The notes under the pieces were generated by a model that saw nothing but the letters and a program-made list of their open reading frames with translations, did not search any database and was not told the origin of the DNA. The position numbers and the translations under genes were made by a program. A stretch of 64,000 nucleotides of DNA, taken from contig CALYDD020000435.1 in assembly GCA_944472135.2 (NCBI GenBank), forward strand, positions 1-64,000, given 5' to 3'. Shown piece by piece: positions 48,984-64,000 of the stretch; position 1 is the first letter of the stretch; every line of letters starts with the position of its first letter. The DNA comes from Trichobilharzia regenti. Lineage: Eukaryota > Platyhelminthes > Trematoda > Strigeidida > Schistosomatidae.

Positions 48984-49331
48984 GTGTCAATTTATCGATC
49001 AATCCAGTCAGTCAGTTAGCCAGCCAGCCATCTTTTGAAAATACACATGATATAACAAGATATTGATTTTTTAATTTTAATTAGTCATCTAAATGCCTTG
49101 TATAATAGAGTAGAGTAGAATAGAATCGAATAGAATTAATTATTCCTTAATTCATTGCTTCCCTGCCTGCTTTGATTGTGAATTGTAAATTTTGCCTAAA
49201 AGATGATGATGATAAGTAATGACTTCTTTTAATTTGAAGCAGAAGAAGATGTCAATTGAAAAAGAACTTATTATTTATTCTTATTATTAGTCTTTTTGGG
49301 AGAATTTTATCATGACCTCTATGAGACATGA

Positions 49332-49363
<32 letters not shown>

Positions 49364-49456
49364 ACTATCTAACTATCTAACTATCTATCTAACTATCTAA
49401 CTATCTAACTATCTAACTATCTAACTATCTAACTATCTAACTATCTAACTATCTAA

Positions 49457-50254
<798 letters not shown>

Positions 50255-50602
50255 GTGTCAATTTATCGATCAATCCAGTCAGTCAGTCAGCCAGCCAGCC
50301 ATCTTTTGAAAATACACATGATATAACAAGATATTGATTTTTTAATTTTAATTAGTCATCTAAATGCCTTGTATAATAGAGTAGAGTAGAATAGAATCGA
50401 ATAGAATTAATTATTCCTTAATTCATTGCTTCCCTGCCTGCTTTGATTGTGAATTGTAAATTTTGCCTAAAAGATGATGATGATAAGTAATGACTTCTTT
50501 TAATTTGAAGCAGAAGAAGATGTCAATTGAAAAAGAACTTATTATTTATTCTTATTATTAGTCTTTTTGGGAGAATTTTATCATGACCTCTATGAGACAT
50601 GA

Positions 50603-50638
<36 letters not shown>

Positions 50639-50723
50639 ACTATCTAACTATCTAACTATCTATCTAACTATCTAACTATCTAACTATCTAACTATCTAAC
50701 TATCTAACTATCTAACTATCTAA

Positions 50724-50975
<252 letters not shown>

Positions 50976-50976
50976 A

Positions 50977-51033
<57 letters not shown>

Positions 51034-51381
51034 GTGTCAATTTATCGATCAATCCAGTCAGTCAGTCAGCCAGCCAGCCATCTTTTGAAAATACACATGA
51101 TATAACAAGATATTGATTTTTTAATTTTAATTAGTCATCTAAATGCCTTGTATAATAGAGTAGAGTAGAATAGAATCGAATAGAATTAATTATTCCTTAA
51201 TTCATTGCTTCCCTGCCTGCTTTGATTGTGAATTGTAAATTTTGCCTAAAAGATGATGATGATAAGTAATGACTTCTTTTAATTTGAAGCAGAAGAAGAT
51301 GTCAATTGAAAAAGAACTTATTATTTATTCTTATTATTAGTCTTTTTGGGAGAATTTTATCATGACCTCTATGAGACATGA

Positions 51382-52804
<1,423 letters not shown>

Positions 52805-53173
52805 GTGTCAATTTATCGATCAATCCAGTCAGTCAGTCAGCCAGCCAGCCATCTTTTGAAAATACACATGATATAACAAGATATTGATTTTTTAATTTTA
52901 ATTAGTCATCTAAATGCCTTGTATAATAGAGTAGAGTAGAATAGAATAGAATAGAATTAATTATTCCTTAATTCATTGCTTCCCTGCCTGCTTTGATTGT
53001 GAATTGTAAATTTTGCCTAAAAGATGATGATGATAAGTAATGACTTCTTTTAATTTGAAGCAGAAGAAGATGTCAATTGAAAAAGAACTTATTATTTATT
53101 CTTATTATTAGTCTTTTTGGGAGAATTTTATCATGACCTCTATGAGACATGAATTATCTATCTATCTATCTAA

Positions 53174-53240
<67 letters not shown>

Positions 53241-53307
53241 ACTATCTATCTAACTATATAACTATCTATCTAACTATATAACTATCTATCTATCTAACTA
53301 TCTATCT

Positions 53308-53540
53308 GCCACAGTTTGAGGCACTTACTTCAGTAGCACGCTGGCTGGGTTCGAGCCAGCCCTGGCGGTTTACACAGAATGATAAGTTCTTGTTTGTTTT
53401 TGGTCGAATTACAAAACACACAGACACACTCACAGTTGGTGTGATGATCTCGGACAGCAGTAGTTTTACTCAAAATATACTACCGAAAACGAACACACAA
53501 AGAAAAAACAAACAGAACTTATCATTGTCTGTAAACTATT
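53308..53540. other. tRNA-like hairpin and long inverted repeat (unit A, copy 3)
   Basis: Counterpart of 1741-1969: T-arm-like hairpin, then inverted arms at about 53368-53402 and 53498-53537. Confidence 0.65.
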
Positions 53541-53663
53541 GAAATATATGATTATTATTTATTTATTTACTGACATTAACTACTCCGGGAGAATTGATTG
53601 CAACTATAGAAATGACTCAGCGCTGACTCAGCAAGAAAATAACATCCGGAATTCCGACGCCAA

Positions 53664-53780
53664 TATGAACAAACTGCAGACCTTCATCAACAGCTGCAAC
53701 AACTGTTAAACTTTCCTCGAGAACACATGGCCGGCCAGGTAAGGAAAACTTTGGCAGGGAAACCAACGCAATGGAGATGT
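53664..53780 (+). mobile_element. RTE fossil (unit A, copy 3)
   Basis: Counterpart of 2098-2215, with the same damage, so the fossil predates the spread of unit A. Confidence 0.62.
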
Positions 53781-56202
53781 ACGGCTGTAGCCATGTTTTC
53801 CTCTAGGAATGAAACGAGACGATAATAATAATAATATAATAATAATAATAATAATAATGGTAATAATAATGATACTTATAGTATAATATAATGTAATAAT
53901 AATAGTAATAATATACCGAAAATGAGAATTGAATACGCGAACTGACAAATATCCATCTCCGTATACTTATCGTCCGCTGTCTCTAAAGTGACGATGCCAT
54001 GTAGTCATCGGCAACCTCGGCTGGGCTGGACTGTAAAGTGATGATTTCGCCATCGAGATTTCCTGTTAATACTAACAATGCTAAGAGATGTTCTTCATAC
54101 ACCACAAGTTGACGAGGAGTTCCACTAACACATGACACAAGTTTAAGTAAATTATTATTATAAAAATTATTATTAATATTATTTTCAAATACTTACCGAG
54201 TGAGTGAGTAATTTGTCAATGATATTCCGGGATTCATAATCACTGACAGGCTGATAGTTAGCTTCGTTAGACGAGAGAGACAGACGGCTGGCTGGCTGGC
54301 TGGCTTTCATTCAAAGTAACAACAATAAGTATTGAAAATATAAGTAAGAATTATTTCAACTGGTAAAATACTGGTCGGCTGGATACACTCACTTGTCGTC
54401 GATTTGCCAAGAGGAGAGGAGAGGAGAGGATTGCAGATGAATAATGCCAGTTAGAAGGAATCAAATGACTGAAAATGATGAATAGCATTGAATTAGATTG
54501 ATAACAACTTGGAATTGGGGCTATGAAGTCATCAAATAAATAAATGAATAAATAAATAGAAATCTACATCTGGTTGTTTGATGCAAGCAACCAAAATCTT
54601 CAAAGTCATATGTCTTTACATCCACTAAATAGAATATGTAAGAGAGAGAAAACAGTACTTACTTACCTCTCCAGTCAGGTCGTGTGTGGTTATAACCAGG
54701 CGTCGTTGTTTGTGTCTTCATTTTTATTATATATATGTACTTGGACAACAGCGTCTGGAAATGACGAAGTGGGGGAAATATAACAAAGGTAGTGTATTAT
54801 CCATCCATCCATCCATGTCTTCGCACCTCTTCCTTTGATGCGCATTGCATCCGCCTTTCCACAATTCCAAATCCCTAAAAGCTGCTTGCATCTTGTAACC
54901 GTTGTTTTTGACATCAATAAAATCTGGACCAGCTGTATCCATCCACCAAGGCGTCATTATCCATGCAGTTTGCCAGAAAAGACAAAGCATCTACATCCTA
55001 CTGTCTAGATCCAACTAGCTGCATAATCTTCAATATCCACCAATCGAACTCCATATTGTCTGAGTTGTCTTCATCTTCCTCCTTCTACTCCTGATGATGA
55101 TGATGATACTGCGAATATAAATGGACAATTAGTCTACACCCAAAATACCACTGGCTCGCTCGCCTGCATGCTGAATAAATTCTGTAATAATGGTCTTTGA
55201 ATGTAATCAGCACCGCTTATATACCTCTCGCTCTCTAGCCAAACACATCATCACGCCCACACCCCACCCCACCCCAATACACACACACGTTCTCCCTCCC
55301 CCCCCTTTGTTTCGTTTGTATTAGGTAGTTAGTTAGTTGTTAGGTTTACATATATGTGATGACCTGATGTGATGTGACGGTGGTCGGTAGTGGTGGTGTG
55401 CAAATGAAACCAACATCTATTAACATACGGCATTTTACCCATTATATATATATCTTATTTCACCTATGTGTGACATTGCCGTTTTCACTCCACACACCCA
55501 GTTTGGTTCGTTTTAATTTTTAGCGAAATATAATCTAAATTCTTCGTTACATTTCATCCATTCATTCGTGACACGTAAGTAAGTAAGTAAGTAAGTATTA
55601 CACATATATACATACACTAATAGTACTAGTAGTAAGTGTACTATGTACCCGAAATTTTGATCTACTAATATCCTTTTATTTCGGTGTTTTGTTTTGTTTT
55701 CAGTAATCGGCTTGTCATCATCATCATCATCAGGATCAAGATCAGGCTAAGGGAAACGCTGTCATCATCATTATCATCATCATCAAATATAGCTAAGCGT
55801 AAATTGTGACAAGTATAATAATTATCTACAGATAGGGGTGAGTGCCTTAAACGATATGTCTGTCTGAGATGTTCACAATTTCCACCTCATGTATATAACT
55901 GAACTGAATTTTTGTCATTAAATTTCGTAACATTTCACTGACGAGATATATGATGTATTTTATTCCTCACTCACTAGTAGAAAGCATCACAGTACATTAA
56001 CCCTGTCACTCCCCCCCACACCCCACCCCAATCTCTATTTGGTTTGTAAATTTATTTTTAGCTTTGTAGCTGTATTTCAGATTTCATAATAATAATAATG
56101 GACTACTGATCACCCACCACCCTACCTCTCCGTCTGTGACAGTTATTCGTCATCCCTCCCTCTCTCTCTCCCTACCAGGGTGTGGTGTACTGCTATTAGC
56201 CT

Positions 56203-56237
<35 letters not shown>

Positions 56238-56488
56238 CTTATTTACCACCACTTACTGTGATCACATCACACCTGGGATAAAAAATTAATCTTACTCGTT
56301 CGAATAGACCAATCATGCACCATCATGTGTGTGTGCGTAAATTCTCTGACTTGTCGACAAGCCTGTAGCCATTGCACTACCTATTCTATTATTACTATTA
56401 TTAATACTATTCCCATAGTTGGTTTGTAAGGATTAAATTTGATTTACGAGTTTGACCACGCCAAGCCAAGAATCGGATTGTCATAATC

Positions 56489-56652
56489 ATAATCATATAC
56501 AATTGTTCTGGCACCTGGGGGCATTGGGGAGTACTGGACAGCCAGCTGCTTCGTCAGCCACCCTAGTTTCGGAATCATTGGCAGTACGCGCCCACCACAG
56601 TGGCAGGGTTCCAATCCAGGACCTTCCGGTTACAAGCAAGGCCAGCTAGCTG
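56489..56652 (-). mobile_element. Antisense hammerhead-SINE fossil (unit A, copy 4)
   Basis: Counterpart of 505-668. Confidence 0.57.
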
Positions 56653-57118
56653 GCTGGCTCGTATACCATTCAGTCACCACTCACTGGGACCTGACCTGAC
56701 CTGACCCGACCAGATTCAATGACTAACGCATGAATTCTAACTTCTACCTATCAATTTATGATGCATTTACCGCGACTGGCGGCGGCACCAACCAATCGGT
56801 GGGAAATCCATCCTCGCTCGCACAGTTGACTGGACTGGACTGGACTGATTGGAGCTCACCGTGTAAAACTGACTAACTGACTAACAACATATATGCTGCT
56901 GATGGATTAATTGCTGGCTGGCTGGCTGGCTGGCTGGGTAGGTCTGTCTGTCTGTTTGTCTATTTGAATTGACTAACTAACATTATGCCCAATTATATAA
57001 TTATTCTTGCACTAACTAGCCTTACATTGCGATTTCTCAGTATTCACTGCACTCACTCACTCACTCACTCACTAGTTAAACATTCTGCAATGCTTGTTTT
57101 CTTTTATTTCAGCACTAA

Positions 57119-57151
<33 letters not shown>

Positions 57152-57660
57152 CGTACAACGTCGTAATTAAAACTACAGAAGTGAAAATGTCACTTCATCT
57201 CATAATCTCATAGGACGAGGAGTAGGGCACAATGATCAACTTTTTAAATATATTTTCATATGCATATATATATATATATATTTTTAATATACAGGCATCT
57301 ATCTATCTATCTGTGTCAATTTATCGATCAATCCAGTCAGTCAGTCAGCCAGCCAGCCATCTTTTGAAAATACACATGATATAACAAGATATTGATTTTT
57401 TAATTTTAATTAGTCATCTAAATGCCTTGTATAATAGAGTAGAGTAGAATAGAATCGAATAGAATTAATTATTCCTTAATTCATTGCTTCCCTGCCTGCT
57501 TTGATTGTGAATTGTAAATTTTGCCTAAAAGATGATGATGATAAGTAATGACTTCTTTTAATTTGAAGCAGAAGAAGATGTCAATTGAAAAAGAACTTAT
57601 TATTTATTCTTATTATTAGTCTTTTTGGGAGAATTTTATCATGACCTCTATGAGACATGA

Positions 57661-59403
<1,743 letters not shown>

Positions 59404-59772
59404 GTGTCAATTTATCGATCAATCCAGTCAGTCAGTCAGCCAGCCAGCCATCTTTTGAAAATACACATGATATAACAAGATATTGATTTTTTAATTTTAA
59501 TTAGTCATCTAAATGCCTTGTATAATAGAGTAGAGTAGAATAGAATAGAATAGAATTAATTATTCCTTAATTCATTGCTTCCCTGCCTGCTTTGATTGTG
59601 AATTGTAAATTTTGCCTAAAAGATGATGATGATAAGTAATGACTTCTTTTAATTTGAAGCAGAAGAAGATGTCAATTGAAAAAGAACTTATTATTTATTC
59701 TTATTATTAGTCTTTTTGGGAGAATTTTATCATGACCTCTATGAGACATGAATTATCTATCTATCTATCTAA

Positions 59773-59819
<47 letters not shown>

Positions 59820-59886
59820 ACTATCTATCTAACTATATAACTATCTATCTAACTATATAACTATCTATCTATCTAACTATCTATCT

Positions 59887-60116
59887 GCCACAGTTTGAGG
59901 CACTTACTTCAGTAGCACGCTGGCTGGGTTCGAGCCAGCCCTGGCGGTTTACACAGAATGATAAGTTCTTGTTTGTTTTTGGTCGAATTACAAAACACAC
60001 AGACACACTCACAGTTGGTGTGATGATCTCGGACAGCAGTAGTTTTACTCAAAATATACTACCGAAAACGAACACACAAACAAAAAACAAACAGAACTTA
60101 TCATTGTCTGTAAACT
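59887..60116. other. tRNA-like hairpin and long inverted repeat (unit A, copy 4)
   Basis: Counterpart of 1741-1969. Confidence 0.65.
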
Positions 60117-60242
60117 ATTGAAATATATGATTATTATTTATTTATTTACTGACATTAACTACTCCGGGAGAATTGATTGCAACTATAGAAATGACTCAGC
60201 GCTGACTCAGCAAGAAAATAACATCCGGAATTCCGACGCCAA

Positions 60243-60360
60243 TATGAACAAACTGCAGACCTTCATCAACAGCTGCAACAACTGTTAAACTTTCCTCGAG
60301 AACACATGGCCGGCCAGGTAAGGAAAACTTTGGCAGGGAAACCAACGCAATGGAGATGTA
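60243..60360 (+). mobile_element. RTE fossil (unit A, copy 4)
   Basis: Counterpart of 2098-2215. Confidence 0.62.
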
Positions 60361-62555
60361 CGGCTGTAGCCTTGTTTTCCTCTAGGAATGAAACGAGACG
60401 ATAATAATAATAATGTAATAATAATAATAATAATAATGGTAATAATAATGATACTTATAGTATAATATAATGTAATAATAATAGTAATAATATACCGAAA
60501 ATGAGAATTGAATACGCGAACTGACAAATATCCATCTCCGTATACTTATCGTCCGCTGTCTCTAAAGTGACGATGCCATGTAGTCATCGGCAACCTCGGC
60601 TGGGCTGGACTGTAAAGTGATGATTTCGCCATCGAGATTTCCTGTTAATACTAACAATGCTAAGAGATGTTCTTCATACACCACAAGTTGATGATGAGTT
60701 CCACTAACACATGACACAAGTTTAAGTAAATTATTATTATAAAAATTATTATTAATATTATTTTCAAATACTTACCGAGTGAGTGAGTAATTTATCAATG
60801 ATATTCCGGGATTCATAATCACTGACAGGCTGATAGTTAGCTTCGTTAGACGAGAGAGACAGACGGCTGGCTGGCTGGCTGGCTTTCATTCAAAGTAACA
60901 ACAATAAGTATTGAAAATATAAGTAAGAATTATTTCAACTGGTAAAATACTGGTCGGCTGGATACACTCACTTGTCGTCGATTTGCCAAGAGGAGAGGAG
61001 AGGAGAGGATTGCAGATGAATAATGCCAGTTAGAAGGAATCAAATGACTGAAAATGATGAATAGCATTGAATTAGATTGATAACAACTTGGAATTGGGGC
61101 TATGAAGTCATCAAATAAATAAATGAATAAATAAATAGAAATCTACATCTGGTTGTTTGATGCAAGCAACCAAAATCTTCAAAGTCATATGTCTTTACAT
61201 CCACTAAATAGAATATGTAAGAGAGAGAAAACAGTACTTACTTACCTCTCCAGTCAGGTCGTGTGTGGTTATAACCAGGCGTCGTTGTTTGTGTCTTCAT
61301 TTTTATTATATATATGTACTTGGACAACAGCGTCTGGAAATGACGAAGTGGGGGAAATATAACAAAGGTAGTGTATTATCCATCCATCCATCCATGTCTT
61401 CGCACCTCTTCCTTTGATGCGCATTGCATCCGCCTTTCCACAATTCCAAATCCCTAAAAGCTGCTTGCATCTTGTAACCGTTGTTTTTGACATCAATAAA
61501 ATCTGGACCAGCTGTATCCATCCACCAAGGCGTCATTATCCATGCAGTTTGCCAGAAAAGACAAAGCATCTACATCCTACTGTCTAGATCCAACTAGCTG
61601 CATAATCTTCAATATCCACCAATCGAACTCCATATTGTCTGAGTTGTCTTCATCTTCCTCCTTCTACTCCTGATGATGATGATGATACTGCGAATATAAA
61701 TGGACAATTAGTCTACACCCAAAATACCACTGGCTCGCTCGCCTGCATGCTGAATAAATTCTGTAATAATGGTCTTTGAATGTAATCAGCACCGCTTATA
61801 TACCTCTCGCTCTCTAGCCAAACACATCATCACGCCCACACCCCACCCCACCCCAATACACACACACGTTCTCCCTCCCCCCCCTTTGTTTCGTTTGTAT
61901 TAGGTAGTTAGTTAGTTGTTAGGTTTACATATATGTGATGACCTGATGTGATGTGACGGTGGTCGGTAGTGGTGGTGTGCAAATGAAACCAACATCTATT
62001 AACATACGGCATTTTACCCATTATATATATATCTTATTTCACCTATGTGTGACATTGCCGTTTTCACTCCACACACCCAGTTTGGTTCGTTTTAATTTTT
62101 AGCGAAATATAATCTAAATTCTTCGTTACATTTCATCCATTCATTCGTGACACGTAAGTAAGTAAGTAAGTAAGTATTACACATATATACATACACTAAT
62201 AGTACTAGTAGTAAGTGTACTATGTACCCGAAATTTTGATCTACTAATATCCTTTTATTTCGGTGTTTTGTTTTGTTTTCAGTAATCGGCTTGTCATCAT
62301 CATCATCATCAGGATCAAGATCAGGCTAAGGGAAACGCTGTCATCATCATTATCATCATCATCAAATATAGCTAAGCGTAAATTGTGACAAGTATAATAA
62401 TTATCTACAGATAGGGGTGAGTGCCTTAAACGATATGTCTGTCTGAGATGTTCACAATTTCCACCTCATGTATATAACTGAACTGAATTTTTGTCATTAA
62501 ATTTCGTAACATTTCACTGACGAGATATATGATGTATTTTATTCCTCACTCACTA

Positions 62556-62786
62556 GTAGAAAGCATCACAGTACATTAACCCTGTCACTCCCCCCCACAC
62601 CCCACCCCAATCTCTATTTGGTTTGTAAATTTATTTTTAGCTTTGTAGCTGTATTTCAGATTTCATAATAATAATAATGGACTACTGATCACCCACCACC
62701 CTACCTCTCCGTCTGTGACAGTTATTTGTCATCCCTCCCTCTCTCTCTCTCTCTCCCTACCAGGGTGTGGTGTACTGCTATTAGCC

Positions 62787-62824
<38 letters not shown>

Positions 62825-63705
62825 CTTATTTACCACCACTTACTGTGATCACATCACACCTGGGATAAAAAATTAATCTTACTCGTTCGAATAGACCAAT
62901 CATGCACCATCATGTGTGTGTGCGTAAATTCTCTGACTTGTCGACAAGCCTGTAGCCATTGCACTACCTATTCTATTATTATTATTATTAATACTATTCC
63001 CATAGTTGGTTTGTAAGGATTAAATTTGATTTACGAGTTTGACCACGCCAAGCCAAGAATCGGATTGTCATAATCATAATCATATACAATTGTTCTGGCA
63101 CCTGGGGGCATTGGGGAGTACTGGACAGCCAGCTGCTTCGTCAGCCACCCTAGTTTCGGAATCATTGGCAGTACGCGCCCACCACAGTGGCAGGGTTCCA
63201 ATCCAGGACCTTCCGGTTACAAGCAAGGCCAGCTAGCTGGCTGGCTCGTATACCATTCAGTCACCACTCACTGGGACCTGACCTGACCTGACCCGACCAG
63301 ATTCAATGACTAACGCATGAATTCTAACTTCTACCTATCAATTTATGATGCATTTACCGCGACTGGCGGCGGCACCAACCAATCGGTGGGAAATCCATCC
63401 TCGCTCGCACAGTTGACTGGACTGGACTGGACTGATTGGAGCTCACCGTGTAAAACTGACTAACTGACTAACAACATATATGCTGCTGATGGATTAATTG
63501 CTGGCTGGCTGGCTGGCTGGCTGGGTAGGTCTGTCTGTCTGTTTGTCTATTTGAATTGACTAACTAACATTATGCCCAATTATATAATTATTCTTGCACT
63601 AACTAGCCTTACATTGCGATTTCTCAGTATTCACTGCACTCACTCACTCACTCACTCACTAGTTAAACATTCTGCAATGCTTGTTTTCTTTTATTTCAGC
63701 ACTAA

Positions 63706-63738
<33 letters not shown>

Positions 63739-64000
63739 CGTACAACGTCGTAATTAAAACTACAGAAGTGAAAATGTCACTTCATCTCATAATCTCATAG
63801 GACGAGGAGTAGGGCACAATGATCAACTTTTTAAATATATTTTCATATGCATATATATATATATATATTTTTAATATACAGGCATCTATCTATCTATCTG
63901 TGTCAATTTATCGATCAATCCAGTCAGTCAGTCAGCCAGCCAGCCATCTTTTGAAAATACACATGATATAACAAGATATTGATTTTTTAATTTTAATTAG
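62556..64000. repeat. Unit A, copy 5 (cut by the window end)
   Basis: Follows copy 4 base for base apart from microsatellites. It reaches the first 101 bases of its X segment (from 63900), so its TATC content is unknown. A SINE fossil is at 63076-63239. Confidence 0.95.

Noticed and set aside
53706..53948. A minus-strand membrane protein with a poly-isoleucine stretch
   Set aside because: The isoleucines come from (AAT)n microsatellite; the frame is repeated only with unit A.

Overview
The window looks like nuclear DNA of a blood fluke (Schistosoma or a close relative). The reasons are AT-rich sequence with short exons and long introns, a tRNA-headed SINE that carries a hammerhead-ribozyme core (the SM-alpha type known from schistosomes), several Penelope-like and RTE/CR1-like retroelement fragments, and no bacterial gene structure. 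The species cannot be fixed from the sequence alone.

Layout. (1) 1-5367 is one complete 4.4 kb tandem unit ('unit A') and the first 944 bases of a second, which breaks off abruptly. (2) 5368-30159 is mostly single-copy sequence. It holds a multi-exon membrane-protein gene of the Bax-inhibitor/TMBIM family on the plus strand (exons 13478-17051), a second, apparently orphan TMBIM last exon on the minus strand (27644-27865), a candidate small secreted-protein gene (25482-26840), SINEs, and three minus-strand Penelope-like fragments. (3) 30160-33240 and 40237-43300 are two close copies of 'unit B', a diverged relative of unit A. They flank a 7 kb retroelement graveyard: Ty3/gypsy pol joined to a Penelope-like element that is itself split by a LINE tail, an inverted SINE pair, and an inverted pair of RTE fragments. 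(4) 43301-64000 returns to unit A: a partial copy, two complete copies and the start of a third.

The most striking structure is in the unit A copies at 43775-62555. A 350-base segment ('X') followed by a (TATC)n array, present once in the first unit, is amplified to seven X-plus-array blocks in one unit and two in the next. All complete X copies are 350 bases by coordinate, while the arrays range from 45 to about 1990 bases. Sequence variants inside X and inside the arrays show that blocks, and pairs of blocks, were copied together. Unit A also carries fossils of a hammerhead SINE and an RTE element, and an unusual density of different 4-base tandem repeats.

Only the TMBIM gene is a confident protein-coding gene. 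The short ORFs that recur in every unit A copy are there because the DNA is repeated; nothing in them looks like a conserved protein.
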